A stretch of DNA of 64,000 nt. Source: Archegozetes longisetosus (lineage: Eukaryota > Arthropoda > Arachnida > Sarcoptiformes > Trhypochthoniidae). Below the pieces are notes generated by a model. The model was not told where the DNA came from, ran no database searches, and saw only the letters and a list, made by a program, of their open reading frames with translations. Made by a program: the position numbers and the translations under genes. The stretch is taken from NCBI GenBank assembly GCA_018873245.2, contig JAEMBT020000005.1, forward strand, positions 7,798,001 through 7,862,000, in the 5' to 3' direction. This document shows positions 11,661-23,401 of the stretch, piece by piece; position 1 is the stretch's first letter, and every line of letters begins with the position of its first letter.

Positions 11661-12943
11661 CCTTATTGCATAAAAACCTAGAAAAAGTTTTTGATCACAA
11701 ATTTTTTATCTTTGAACTTATAATGAAAATATTTGGTCTACATGTTTATTAAATGTTATAATTTGATTAAATGAAATTTCACAATTTAATTGTGCGCCCT
11801 TCGGAAGATATGCACTTTTGCAGACGCGCTTTCATACTATTAAAAAACTTAGCCAAATAATCAGGTCCAAACCCTTGCCATATGTCATTAATTTTTTCAA
11901 TCCACTGCTCCATTTTCATGGGCTTCATGGTCTCTAATTCATGTTTTATTATCGCCCACAAGTTTTCGATTGGGCTCAAGTCGGGAGACATCGCTGGCCA
12001 ATCCATGGTGACCGCGCCATTGTCTCCGAGCCACTTTTTAGTGATTTTTGCCCTATGGCTCGGGGCATTATCCTGTTGGTAAATAAAGCCATCAGGATAT
12101 AAGGAGTTCATATTTGAGATAAGCCCTTCTTCCAAAATCTCGATGTATTTTTTGGCATCGATCGAGCCTTTGACAAAAATCAGAGGAGTCGCTCCACGAG
12201 AGCTTACGCCACCCCATACCATAACTTGTGGTGAACGGCTCGGCGCTTTGATGTTACGGCGCTTTTTCCCCCACATTCGAGCTTTGTGTCTGAACATTTG
12301 AAACATACTCTCGTCCGAAATCAAGACTTTTGACCAATCTGTTCTAAGATGTTTTTGGCACCAGTCCAGTCGATTTTTTCGGTGCCGAGCTGTCAACATT
12401 GGAATTCTTTTAGGGACTAGCTTAAGATATCCTACACTTTTGAAATGGCGCCAAATTGTTGATGAGTCCACTTTTGGCGATCCTCTTTCATGGGCAACTT
12501 CGGCAATTCGAGCACATGAAAACTTAGGATTAGAATTGGCTAAGTTTGAAATACGCTTTTTATCAGATGCTGATAACTTTTGACGTGCGCCACTTCCAGC
12601 CTTACGCTGGACACCTTTTCCAGATTCAATTCTATTTTTAATGCTACAAACTGTTGAAAGAGGTATTTTTGTCAACTTATGGATTTTTTTGGGATCTTTT
12701 ATTCCCGATTTCATTAAATAAAAGACTTGTGTGCGATGATCTAATTCCATAGTTATTGGACTCAAGAATTTCGCGCTCTTACTCAATGTGCATTAATTGC
12801 GTCCTAAGTTTTTTTATATCGTTTAAAAGAACTTTTAAAGACCTTTAAATCTATATATCGTTTGTGGGGTTTGACAATCGATAATATATTTAAATAAGCT
12901 AATTAAGCTTATAAAAAAATTTCTAGATTTCAATGCAACAAGG
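11661..12943 (-). mobile_element. Tc1-like transposon, 1.28 kb
   Basis: Imperfect terminal inverted repeats begin CCTTATTGCATAAAAACCTAG at 11661 and, on the other strand from 12943, CCTTGTTGCATTGAAATCTAG. Both are preceded by TATA, which contains the expected TA duplication. The element carries an uninterrupted transposase gene and ends only 12 bp from the stop codon of CAP gene A. Confidence 0.85.
11779..12786 (-). CDS. Tc1-family transposase, intact ORF (DD34E)
   Basis: Cut-and-paste transposase of 335 aa that binds the element's inverted repeats and excises it at TA sites. The N-terminal 60 residues read as a helix-turn-helix ('DPKKIHKLTKIPLSTV'), then a basic linker and a second HTH around 72-118. 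Catalytic residues fit DD34E: Asp158 in LISDES, Asp239 in QQDNAPSH, and Glu274 in SPDLSPIENLW, with 34 residues between the last two. There is no stop or frameshift and the length is normal for the family, so the enzyme could be functional. It occupies most of its element and is antisense to nothing recognisable. Only one copy lies in the window, so activity cannot be judged here. Confidence 0.93.
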   Translation of the reverse strand: MSKSAKFLSPITMELDHRTQVFYLMKSGIKDPKKIHKLTKIPLSTVCSIKNRIESGKGVQRKAGSGARQKLSASDKKRISNLANSNPKFSCARIAEVAHERGSPKVDSSTIWRHFKSVGYLKLVPKRIPMLTARHRKNRLDWCQKHLRTDWSKVLISDESMFQMFRHKARMWGKKRRNIKAPSRSPQVMVWGGVSSRGATPLIFVKGSIDAKKYIEILEEGLISNMNSLYPDGFIYQQDNAPSHRAKITKKWLGDNGAVTMDWPAMSPDLSPIENLWAIIKHELETMKPMKMEQWIEKINDIWQGFGPDYLAKFFNSMKARLQKCISSEGRTIKL

Positions 12944-12955
12944 TATAGAATAAAG

Positions 12956-13840
12956 TTAACATTCAGTATCTTCCGTAGATTTCGGAGGCAAAACATTTGT
13001 AGAATATTGTCCTTGAACATTTCCAGGAGGTTGATAGTTACAAGCTATATATGTTTCATAACTTGACGAGCCCTGACCACTACAACGGGCACATCCAATT
13101 CTGGTCGTCCACTTCCAAACAACCGCAGTGAAGTGTCCGGTTTGCGAACTGAAGCCCGGATTCGAATAATTGTATAATCTATTTTCGGCATACCTTTCAA
13201 ACAATTACTTATCAATTTTAATCTGTCATACTCACTAGAATCATTAAAAATACCAGTTAGAGACTGCTTGGTTACACGAAATCACAGAACTACCACTAGT
13301 AGCGAACCAATACAAGTTTTCTCCATAACTTGTAGACAGACCAGAGTGTCCGGCACTCAGTCCTTCACTCTGTGATCGCGAACTACATCGAGTCTTAGCA
13401 TACTCTACGATCTAAACAATGATCAATTCATATTAAGTCATAGTTTAAGATAACATTCAAATGATTTAAATATTTCTTATAATTGAGAGGATCAGTTCTC
13501 AGATAATTGATTAAACAAATGATTTTGAGATGGAAAACGTTGCTTTGTCACAACATTTACTTACATTCTGATCCAATGTAAGTGGAGGAGTTGCATGAAT
13601 CGCCCGAAAGTCATTATGAGTCTTAACACAATCATTGAGGAAATTGTCATCTGTTGCATCAGGCATTGGAGGTCTACACCAACAAACTTTTTGATAAATG
13701 AAAAGTAGCAATAATTTATTAGTTCATTTAATAAATACATTTGATCGAAATTTTGATAAATATTGTTAATAATAAATAAGATAACTACAAGTATACAGAC
13801 CTGTAGTCAATATCCAAATAAGAGTTAATCTTAAAACCAT
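12956..13840 (-). CDS. CAP/SCP domain secreted protein, gene A
   Basis: Small secreted CAP-superfamily protein (CRISP/antigen 5/PR-1 fold); the family includes salivary, cuticular and lipid-binding proteins, and the role here is unknown. Exons 13840-13801, 13686-13565, 13411-13254 and 13193-12956 keep phase and give 185 aa. A short signal peptide (residues 1 to about 16) is split by intron 1. The CAP tetrad is complete: His37 (KTHND), Glu85 (GENLYW), Glu110 (WYAEN) and His127. CAP1 reads GHFTAVVWKWT and CAP2 [11 protein letters not shown]. Single domain, no C-terminal hinge. A Tc1 element ends 12 bp downstream. It is closest to gene B, with the same intron positions and high intron similarity. 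A possible TATA-like TTTATAAG lies upstream near 13968. Confidence 0.93.
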
Positions 13841-13859
13841 TTTGCAACTGTTATCTCTG

Positions 13860-16130
13860 AACGACTGGATTTAGTTTAATATCAAGAATCCGATCTTAGT
13901 TTGAATCGTCAAATGCAGCTCTTTCAAAGTTATTTAGTTTAGTGTTGATACACGTATTTGCGTTTCTTATAAAGAATCGGCAGCTTTAATTATGCAACTT
14001 AAAAATTATTTCGAAATAAGTGTTGAAAAAAATTACTCAATAATTCAGGTATCGTTGAATTAGCTGAAAGAATTATGTCATTTTTGACATAACAATAATA
14101 TCAGAGATAGCTAAACGATTTAGTCTTTTGATTAAAATTGGACAATTGTACAATCAATACTACAAAAGAGCTTTAATGATAATTGGATCCAATTTTTTAG
14201 GTTAATTACTTCAAAACTTCAGTAAAACTACAGTTTTTAAACAATTTTACTACTGTTCTCGAGTCTCTTTTCCCAGATTTTGATAAAAAATTGATTCACT
14301 GAATTAAATAAATGACATTTTTGAAGCAATCGTAGTCGGAATAAAGTTCTCGGTACCAAATTCTAAATACGACTGAAATATAATCAGAATAATTCAAACT
14401 AAGTAATTTAAAACGATTTCATACTAATTTTATCTATATAATTGAAATGCTGTGCATGTTTTTGATTATATTTTCTGGAAATGTCACGTAAATCAAATAT
14501 TTTTTCAGCATTTTTGTAATAAATGAATTAATATGTTTAAGCAAATTCTATTACGTTTTGCAAAACAAATCCTAAAATCTGCCAAATTCTATTAATTAAA
14601 ACTCTTGGTCACATGAATACAATAATGAGTCATTAAACACATAAACGAACACATAAGTTCGTTCTTTCGAGCTCTAGCACTTTTGCATAGTTAGTAATCA
14701 GATACAGACCTAGAGTAGAAAATGAATTTTCTGTCTGTTAAAGAGGCAAGTTCGCGAGCTGAATCGGATAATTATTGTCATATCTTAAAATATTCTCATA
14801 TACAGTTTTAAAGCCTAAGTTCTGTATTTCAATTCAAAAGAGGAGAATTATAAATAGATGAAAAAAGGAATTAGTTTATAACTTTGAAAGGCGTCAACTT
14901 CTACAACTGTAGAGATAATGTTGGCCCATTTTGAGCATTCTCTCATAAGCCTTTGAATCTAATGGCTTAGTAACTCTCATACGTTTAAAGCTTCTTTTAT
15001 ACTGATATAAATTATACACACATATGATATATTTAATAAAACTTGAACTTTAACAAAAAAACCTTATGCAACATTATATTAAACATAATAATTATTCAAA
15101 AATCTTATTCTGAACTCCAGACCGAAATGCATTGAGACTCTCTAACAAATCTCGAGTTCAAAAAATGACTTTCTAACTTTACTTTGAAAAATATTGAGAA
15201 AATCTAAATAACAAATTTAATTAAAATCTTTTTAAAATTGTTAATTAGTTTGATATACTGCTATTTGTAGCTCATTTATTCAAACTTCGAGACAATTTCA
15301 CTTTGGAAAACATGAATCCGAAAAGTGAGAATCACAATCTTGAACAATCATGATGAATATCACTTTAGTTCTGTGAAATCATAATTTGCAATAGCTAATT
15401 TATTTGAACTTTAAAACACTGGATATTAAACAAGATTTAATGGAAAAAATTAAAAGATGGTATCATATCTTGATCGCGTACTATATCAAGACTTGTTAGA
15501 GGAATATAGATTGCTAACTGAGTAAAGTGAGATTAAATATGGAGTAGACGAATTATTTTGGATATGCAATCATTGTCAGGAAGTATATTATTTGAATTAT
15601 AATAAACCTGTAAAATGTGAGTATGACAGATTCGTATATGAAAAATATCTAGAAAAAATTTAAAGTCAAATATTAGTAAAAAAATCCAACGTTTAATTCA
15701 GATATGAAGATTGTATGTAGCTTGTCTAACTACGAGCGTAAGCGTACGGCATCACTTACACTCCAACTTGTTCTCTCTTAAAAGAATTTTTACAAAGCAA
15801 TGCTGAACAAAGTAGACATTCAAACTTCTCTTAATTGCTTGAAAGTCTTATGAACCATCTTTTAACAATCTTACAAAAGTTTTCTGAAGAATCTCTTAGA
15901 GTCTTAGGAGTCCTTTGGATGAGCTAAAGAGAGCTCAATAGAGTGTTCAAGGAATGCTTAAAGTTGCTTACTAATACCTTATGATGAGCGCGTTCGCTTG
16001 TGTTCTTTCCATTCGACTTGTTATTTATGGCATAGATTGATAACTAAAAATAAAACACTTGATACTATGGCAAATATAAGACTACAAGTCTTATTTATAA
16101 ATTTGAGTTCTGATATTATGAAATTCTGTT
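13860..16130. other. no gene recognised
   Basis: About 2.3 kb of AT-rich DNA upstream of CAP gene A. I found no exon, element ends or RNA gene that I can support. Confidence 0.5.
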
Positions 16131-16139
16131 GATCTATGA

Positions 16140-16430
16140 GTCTTGCCGCAAGACTATCCACATTAGTACTCATCTATCGAAACTTAATCTGTTTAACTCC
16201 CAGTTGTTTAAAGGTCTCATTAGCATTATTCATAGCTTCCTACAGTCTCCGTCTAGTTCTATCTCTTCTGCAACCTTCGGTTTCAGACGTTCCGTTCTTA
16301 ACTGATAGTTTAGATGTATAATTAAAGAATTCGTCAATTTTAACCTCATCACATTGATTAAGACCCTTCAATTTGTCTTCCAGAACAGTGATCTTATTTA
16401 TACTCAATCTCCTCATCCATTTTCTCTATA
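16140..16430 (-). other. possible decayed coding stretch, unknown
   Basis: On the minus strand several adjacent segments read as hydrophilic, coiled-coil-like protein ('KITVLEDKLKGLNQCDEV', 'FNYTSKLSVKNGTSETEG'), interrupted by stops and frame changes. Base composition is less AT-rich than its surroundings. I do not recognise the family; a transposon ORF relic is one option. The plus-strand ORF across it is probably a shadow. Confidence 0.25.
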
Positions 16431-16487
16431 ATATCAACGGCAATCTCACCGAGTTCTAGCAGTTACCTATACTTTTCATATAAGCTA

Positions 16488-17171
16488 TTGGAATAGAACG
16501 GCAGACTAAGTTTAATCGATTTTTAAAAATTTTAAGATCTTATGAATATTTGATAGTAGTGTATCATTTTAAAGCTTATTTAGCTGTCTTTCTCACTGTA
16601 TCAATCAAATCTCTAATTAATTAGTATCAAAATGTTGATCGATAAACAAACACCACTTGGAAAATGCTTTAGCATTCCTATCAAAATAATACAAAAGGTA
16701 AACTCTTACTTTGAAATATTTTTAAGAAAAATGCCGGTTGAACTATGATATATGAAGCAATAAAGAGTAGATAATGGAATTAGTTCAGATACAGAAGACC
16801 TAGAAGTGGTAGCAATAACTCAAAAATCAGACACCTCACTTTTTGCAGTCTGATCAACGTATTCTCTAGTAACTTTCTCTTTGAATTTTTGAGGTATTGC
16901 GTTATTGCTACCACTTCTAGGTCTTCTGTAACTGAACTAATTCCATTATCTATTTTTTATATTTTTGATTGATAGGAATGCTAAAGCATTTTCCAAGTGG
17001 TGTTTGTTTATCGATCAACATTTTGATACTAATTAATTAGAGATTTGATTGATACAGTGAGAAAGACAGCTAAATAAGCTTTAAAATGATACACTACTAT
17101 CAAATATTCATAAGACCTTAAAATTTTTAAAAATCGATTAAACTTAGTCTGCCGTTCTATTCCAATACCTT
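16488..17171. repeat. large inverted repeat (arms about 200 bp) with an inner inverted repeat
   Basis: Outer arms 16488-16692 and 16966-17171 are near-perfect complements ('gaatagaacggcagactaag' versus its complement). A second inverted pair lies inside, about 16764-16820 and 16890-16945 ('gacctagaagtggtagcaat'). About 60 bp on the left between outer and inner pairs has no partner. There is no coding capacity and I could not define a TSD, so element type is open. Confidence 0.82.
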
Positions 17172-17333
17172 ATACTTTGAGAAACAATTGACTCCTCAAG
17201 ATCATTAGAGTTATCATCAAATTGAGTACGATCACCTTTTATTTTACTGTATATATTGTCACATTTATTTCTGTGACGAGGGATCATCTATACACGAAAG
17301 ACCCGATCTAAATTTTTTTTGTAGAATCTTTCA

Positions 17334-17356
17334 TGTGTGTGTGTGTGTGTGTGTGT
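17334..17356. repeat. (GT)n microsatellite
   Basis: About eleven GT dinucleotides in a row. Confidence 0.95.
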
Positions 17357-17556
17357 TTGTCCAAGTTGTACGAATTGGAATCGGGGGGCCTCAATGTAAG
17401 ATCCCAATCCGTTGTTACTTATAATTCTATCAGAGAGTCTAATAGGACTCGATAGAATGTGCTTTAGTAGAGAATTAAGTTACAACTTACTTTTAATATA
17501 AATCTTCTCTTATTAATATATAACGATACAATAGTAGTTATTCACTATTACTTTTC

Positions 17557-17695
17557 TTACATACCATACAGTACTAAGTAAGAGAGATTTCTTACATACT
17601 ATACAGTACAGAGTAAGAGATGATTTCTTACATACTATAAGTACAGAGTAAGAGAGTATTCTTACATACTTTACAGTATGAAGTAAGAAATAAGA
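17557..17695. repeat. about 37-bp tandem repeat, four copies
   Basis: Four imperfect units built from 'ttcttacatac' plus 'tacagtacagagtaagaga'. Each unit is itself partly dyad-symmetric (ttcttac...gtaagaa). There is no coding signal. The following 300 bp is featureless. Confidence 0.85.
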
Positions 17696-17989
17696 CTGTT
17701 CTTAATAAGAAATCATCTCTGCTTTTATACTCTTTTTGATGTCCTAAACTTACTATATTTAGCTTAATGGAAAAAATTATTCTTACATCAAAATACTTGT
17801 AATTTAGGTAAACAATACATAGTCAATTGGAAATTTACCTGTACTGTAACTAAAAACTTAGGAAACCTAAAAGATGTAACTAAAATTTCTACAATTACTT
17901 TATTTTTATCATATCAAAAATAGATTAAAATCTTATTCTTAAAACGAAGAAAACAAACTGAATAAACATAAAAACTAAATAATATTTTT

Positions 17990-18470
17990 CTATTTCACAA
18001 TATGCTTCATTTCATCCTTATCAACTAAGGAAATGAGATTACTTTCGGATAAAACGTTACTCATTTCTCTTCGGTTAGAACTCGTCGTTTATTACGTATC
18101 TTTTGTACTTTTTAAAGCTCCTTCACTCAGTACCTTTTTAGCTTATTAAACAAACTGTTAGTTTTATCACTATTTATCGCAAAATCATTGTTTATAATTG
18201 GTGCATTTTCCACTTCAGAGATGTCGTTAGGAGATAAAAATCCATGCACTTCGTCTGTGTTTGCTATTTCTCCACCTCTTGAAAATAACTTCTTAATAAC
18301 TTTTTCAGTTTTTTATTGACTGTCGTATCCATCTTTCTATTTCCAGGCATTTCATGACGATGGAAACTCTTCATATTTAGATCTTTCATAATACGCTTAA
18401 GACTAGAATCTTATATCCCAATCATCTTACAAGTTGTGATTTTGTTAATTCAGTATGCTCTTCTTTAGAT
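17990..18470 (-). pseudogene. possible transposase-like relic, minus strand
   Basis: Minus-strand reading yields stop-interrupted but protein-like segments: an Arg/Lys-rich part near 18330-18390 ('MKDLNMKSFHRHEM', then 'NKKLKKLL') that recalls the basic region after the HTH in Tc1/mariner-type transposases, and acidic segments near 18150-18300. Both frameshifts and stops occur. Assignment to a transposase family is a guess; it could also be a decayed host gene. Confidence 0.3.
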
Positions 18471-18983
18471 TGAACAAACACTAAAACTTTTATCGTAAGC
18501 ATGTTTTTCCTTATATCTGGTACTACTGTGCTCGTATGCCTTATACTATTCAACTGATACTGCATTTAATACTGTTTAAATCTGACCTTAAATACATTCG
18601 AAAACGATCGAACCTGATCAGGGTAATGAACTTCATTTTAGAACAATATTTATTTGTAACTTGTCGGACCTGACCTAATACGAATGAAACAGAACATTTA
18701 ACCTTATATGAATATTTGAAAGAACTTGTTAAGCTTAGTAAACATACTATCGTCACACAAGCTAAAAAGGCTGAAGGTTAATCGCTAATAAAGTAGCCTA
18801 TATTGAAGCTATTAAGATGATGGGTGATGATATTTGATTTAGGAATAGAAACTAAGAGCTGAAGGGTAAGTTAGGAGAGGATGATGAAAAATAGTTGAGC
18901 GAGTCTAAGAACAGAATAAAATTATTATATGATGATGCGAGAAAGAATGAACCGACAATCGCAAAAGTTAAAATCGATATAAG

Positions 18984-20893
18984 CGTTGTAAGGTTATATA
19001 CATCCACTCCGTTTCAAATTGATAAATCCAGTCAAAATTTTTTAGATAACTTAAGAACTACTTGAGATAATGCGATAAAAGGACGATACCCATTCGGCCT
19101 AACTTGGTTCACAATAAATAAGGGTACCGCTGTGACGGAACTGAAGAGTAGAGTCCAAATATACCACTCTTTTTGACCTAAGTGACTGGAGTCAAGAGTT
19201 ATGACTCCTTTTGTGTTGTGACTAAAATATGCTTTTTATCGTAAAAATGGGTATCAAACAACTCGGATGGAGTTTAGTTTAGCACCCCACGATAATTGAT
19301 TTGAAAAGTAGTTATTTTACATAATTTTAGGGTGAGGAACACGAATTTGATAGTCATTTTTTCTGGAAATTCTTAGTTTCTTAGATATTCGCCTTCAAAA
19401 AAAATTTGATGTGGAAAAATCTTCGTAATAGACCCCCTTACCTTTCTGCCACCCCCGCAAGATATACATCGTTAGATTCAGCTCGACGAGCTGAAAAGAT
19501 CGATATCAAGTTTGATCTGGTTACTTGACCTTTGACTAAGTAAATTGACATTTCGCCTATGACCCTGTAACTTATGACCCAGTTGTCGTAGCTTCATGAA
19601 ATTGATACCATTTTACTCCTCTCGTCATCCTGAGTTCAATGATATATAACATGACCTAATTCGGGATTGTACATCAGTATTTGATCAGTATTATGAATCA
19701 AATAGACTATATATAGAGACCATATTAAGGGATTTCATAAGAGGTCATGGCCCCTTTTTCGCAGTTATTTCAAAATATAAAATGTTCTAATAATCTTCGA
19801 AGTTTAACCAAATTTTTAACTAAACTACGACGAAAAAATTTCATATTATTGCAGAATACGGTTACAACGTAGCTAGCATCGCCCAAAGGCGCCACCCAGA
19901 CCTAACCTCCTCGAAAATGGTTAAACTTAGCTTTCTCGAGTCGTAACCCAAACAAACCTGGTATAAACCATGGGAGAATAAGTTAGGTCGCGAAGCGACC
20001 TAAGCGAAGCCACGCGACTTCAGGTTCCACTTAGTGGTCCCTCTGAAGGCATCTTTGACGGCTATTTTCTCCTTTCGAGCCTGAATGCGGCCCATGGTGG
20101 CCAGGAAGTTTTTGGCTATTATCTCCATTACCCAATGTTTTCCAAGGTCGTGCCTGTCGAGAAAGTTTCTCTACTAGTCGAGACCTTTCCAAAAATATAT
20201 AGACTTATTATGAACCAGCTTAGGCCGGGACCCCATAGAAACTGGGCATCCTCCTTTCCAACATTATTGAGAGCTCTTCAAATCGCAGTTTTAGAGGCTT
20301 TAGTTACAAATTAAATTTCATTTGTTCTATAGTCACACTATTATTACTTGAATACTTGATAACCTAGCGTTTATCACGAGGTATTAGCGATGGTTTGCGT
20401 CTAGCCTTCCAACTTTTATTGTAGTCCTTATTGAAGTAATTCAGAACTACAGTGTGTGATCTTTCAACTTTAGCATCGATTTGACGAGAAGATAGATTCA
20501 TCAGTGATAATCCATTGATTCTTCCATTTACAGACTCATTTGACAACTTATTAGCATTTTTAAAACAAAGAAGTTAAAGAATAGAAATCGAACAAATCTT
20601 TCAGTGAATTAATTTTCACTGTGGAATATAATACTTTTATATTAAAAGTTCCAGCGCGCTCTGTTTACTCAATCAACTTTAACTGAATTTATCATATTGA
20701 AGCGCTATGTTTAGTTTCGATAGTTTGTACTGCGCGTGTGTGGCCGAAACTTGACCAAAATTTTAGAAATGTCTTTTAATGGTTTGTGTACATAATAATG
20801 AAATTTCATCGCATTATCTCAAGTAGTTCTTAAGTTATTCAAAAAATATTGATTCGATTTATCAATATTAAACGAGTTGAATGTATTGTAACA
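18984..20893 (-). mobile_element. decayed inverted-repeat element, possibly Tc3-like
   Basis: Sequences of about 90 bp at 18984-19078 and 20806-20893 are inverted copies of one another ('taacttaagaactacttgagataatgcgat'). Between them, on the minus strand, lies a helix-turn-helix remnant (20364-20546). I could not see the exact termini or TSD, and the remaining interior contains only short open stretches. Confidence 0.5.
20364..20546 (-). pseudogene. Tc3-like transposase N-terminal HTH remnant
   Basis: Sixty codons including 'LSSRQIDAKVERSHTVVLNY' followed by 'ARRKPSLIPRDKR'. This follows the pattern of Tc1/Tc3 paired-like DNA-binding domains: an L-S-x-R-x-I-A motif, then R-S-x-x-V-V, then G-R-x-x-x-L-S-x-R-D-K-R. 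No catalytic domain can be followed downstream without stops, so this is a fragment. Confidence 0.6.
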
Positions 20894-20917
20894 TAGTGTT
20901 GTATAGCTTAGAGATTT

Positions 20918-21525
20918 TTAGTTTGTCTTGTCTTAGTCTTAGTCTTATAGTCAAAAATTTCATTTCCCTTATCTTAGCCTTAGTCTTAATGCCAAAATTT
21001 TAGTTTAGCTTATCTTAGTCTTAGTCTTATAATCAAAAATTTTCGTTTTGCTTAGTCTTAGTCTTACTACTTGTGCTAGTTATCTCTTTATAGCATATAT
21101 TATAACATGTTGAAATTTTTTATTATCTAATATGTTTCATAAAATGATGAATAGACTAACAAAACAAAACTAAGCGCAAAGACATTCACTATTAAAATGT
21201 ATTGCAATAGGAGTGCAATTGTTTACCTAGTGATTTACAAATGGTTTTATAGTTGAAAACTTCAAAAAATGAATCATTTCTAATGGATTAAATGACCATA
21301 TTTGTATCTAAACTTCTGACTTTGTCTTAGTCTTAGTCTTACTCTTATAAATATGTTTCTCTTATCTTAGTCTTAATTTTATAGAAAGAAATTTCATTTG
21401 TCTTAATCTTAGTCTTAATTTGAAAATCCAAAAATCATTTGTCTGACTTAGTCTTAGTCTTAAGCCAAACGATTTTAATATATCTTATTTTGCTTAGTCT
21501 TATTCTTAGTCTTAAGCTATACATC
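20918..21525. repeat. TCTTAG-rich repeat clusters
   Basis: Two clusters (20918-21075 and 21315-21525) of short TCTTAGTCTTAGTCTTA blocks recur about every 50-60 bp, separated by degenerate 'ccaaaaatttcattt' spacers. The unit is CTTAGT, not the arthropod telomere unit TTAGG. No coding potential. Confidence 0.8.
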
Positions 21526-21687
21526 ACTATTATAACATTCTGATTGTTGCTGCTACTTAATAATTGATCTTAGTGATTAGATAAAGCAATGATTTATATA
21601 ATTTAGTTACCACTGATTTTCTTTTGCCTCAATCTAAGTGTGGTATGGTGAAGTAGAAAAATCAATCTAAAAAAGGTATTATGTTGA

Positions 21688-22241
21688 ATGTTAAATTTGA
21701 TTATAGCTAGTATGAATGTTTATAACTTTTTTATTCACTAACATATTGACTTGTGATACATAGAATCAAACCTAAAGAATATAATTTTAACTATATGTCC
21801 AGATGTTCACTATTTTTCAATACATAAGTGAATTCAATCATGCAAAGACCTATAAACATTTTGTAATAAGGTTGAGTTTTGATTGATTCGATCAATCTCA
21901 AATAGGATGTATTATTATTTTATTCACATAAACTTGGTCTTTTAACTATCTTTGGAGAAAAAAATTAGGGCTGGTCAGATCAGATGACTGGGCAAACAAT
22001 AAAATAACAATCCTTCATGAGTTGTAATACTTCCGATTTGAAATTAATCAAAGCTCAACTTTTTTACAGAATGTTCATCAATCTTTGCATAATGGAATTG
22101 ACTTGTGTCAAAAAAATAGTGAGGATCTGGACATATAGTTAAGTTTTTTTAAGCTTTAATTTGATGTGTCACAAGTCAATATATCTTATTAAATAAAAAA
22201 AAAGTTCAACATTCAAAATAGTTGTAACTAAATTTAACATC
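21688..22241. mobile_element. MITE with long inverted repeats
   Basis: Left arm about 21688-21900 and right arm about 22030-22241 are diverged inverted copies. Both contain the 'aactatatgtccag' and 'tattgacttgtga.aca' landmarks. Outer ends read TTAAATTT...AAATTTAA. There is no ORF. The TSD is not clear. Confidence 0.68.
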
Positions 22242-22401
22242 TTATATTTTGTAAGCATTAGATTTATTGGAAACAAAACTGTTACCGGTAAGAACAGCAT
22301 ATGTAACCTACACTTTTATTTTTTATTCAGATTCAGTCTGACCTTCACTTCAATAGGCCAGTCTGGACCATCAACTGTAATCTATTGCACTAACACAATA
22401 G

Positions 22402-22455
22402 TAGTATGTAAGTACTAATTCTGGTACACCTCCTCTTCTTTCCTTACATATAAAA
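22402..22455. repeat. direct repeat flanking the two-ORF unit, left copy
   Basis: 'agtagtatgtaagtactaattctggtacacc' here and its near copy at about 23752-23805 are in direct orientation, 1.35 kb apart, one upstream of and one downstream of the two membrane-protein ORFs. A TATA-like ATATAAAAA near 22448 follows the left copy. Confidence 0.72.
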
Positions 22456-22514
22456 ATCTGTTACGGAAAATTATTGAGCACCTACATTAAAACTGAAAAC
22501 TGTCAACCAAGAAA

Positions 22515-23345
22515 ATGGCACTTGATGATGTGTCAAAAGCAGTAAAAAATGCCATGCAACCATCATCGAATCATGCCTTCGTTACATTCAACAACCAGAA
22601 CTCAGTTCTTTTGAGTATGTATGTTCCAGAGTATAAACTTTCATGTATATTGCATGACAATAGGATATTTGCATTTAAAAGAAGACAAACAAGTGACGAT
22701 GCTTCATCGTCATCGAATATCGACGATGCCTCTTCGTCATCAAATGAACAGAACTTGCTACTTAATTTGCTGACAACTCCAAAATACCGTGCCATGAGTG
22801 GCATGTACATTATTTTTCGACTTTTGGATAACATCTTCTTTCTTAGTATCATTATACTAAGTATAATCAATCATGGTTTCACTACACCAACACCAGCAAA
22901 TCTGGCCCTCTTCTCAGCCATCGGAGTAGAAATATTCTACGATGTTATGATGCAAACTAACAAGTACTGGATCCTAGAGCGACTCAGCGTATATATTGGC
23001 ATCGTGTTGTATATTGCGTACGCACTAATAGTAGCATGGAAAAACTCACATGGCGAATATACGCCAAATGATCTACATCTTGTGATAATCGTTCTTAGTA
23101 TAAGGTTTGTAGCTTTCATTTTCGAGGAGTGGGTGGACATCGCCATTGACGGAGAACTTCACAATGATCTCTTGAAACTACGAAGCCACAAAAATAATGA
23201 AATAAGTAATAAAAAAATTACGTCTCCAGTACAAAATGTAGAAAAAAGTGATGAAATAAGCCTATGTCTGGAACAAGATTTAGAGCAAAGTGAAAAACAA
23301 CCATTATTGAGAAAAAGACTCGTTCCAGTTTGCTTTCGTGGTTAA
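22515..23345 (+). CDS. multi-pass membrane protein, unknown
   Basis: A 276-codon ORF whose ATG lies in a good eukaryotic context (gaaaATGG). I do not recognise a family. Visible features: a soluble N-terminal part with a duplicated DDASSSSN motif (about 61-76), four hydrophobic segments (about 97-118, 128-146, 157-175 and 186-206), and a charged C-terminal tail rich in Lys and Glu. GC content is clearly higher than in the surroundings, as expected of coding DNA. A TATA-like sequence is about 65 bp upstream. The stop lies 56 bp before the ATG of the next ORF, which is in another frame; the two could be exons of one gene, a frameshifted single gene, or separate proteins. Confidence 0.6.
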   Translation: MALDDVSKAVKNAMQPSSNHAFVTFNNQNSVLLSMYVPEYKLSCILHDNRIFAFKRRQTSDDASSSSNIDDASSSSNEQNLLLNLLTTPKYRAMSGMYIIFRLLDNIFFLSIIILSIINHGFTTPTPANLALFSAIGVEIFYDVMMQTNKYWILERLSVYIGIVLYIAYALIVAWKNSHGEYTPNDLHLVIIVLSIRFVAFIFEEWVDIAIDGELHNDLLKLRSHKNNEISNKKITSPVQNVEKSDEISLCLEQDLEQSEKQPLLRKRLVPVCFRG

Positions 23346-23401
23346 AATCTACGTGGATATGGATATTGTTGAAATCTATATGGATATGGCTCAAAAGCTA
23401 T

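Noticed and set aside
16136..16321. 61-codon plus-strand ORF
   Set aside because: The opposite strand reads more like protein; neither is convincing.
17557..17695. Evenly spaced repeats that could suggest a CRISPR array
   Set aside because: Units are adjacent and imperfect without unique spacers, and the genome is eukaryotic.
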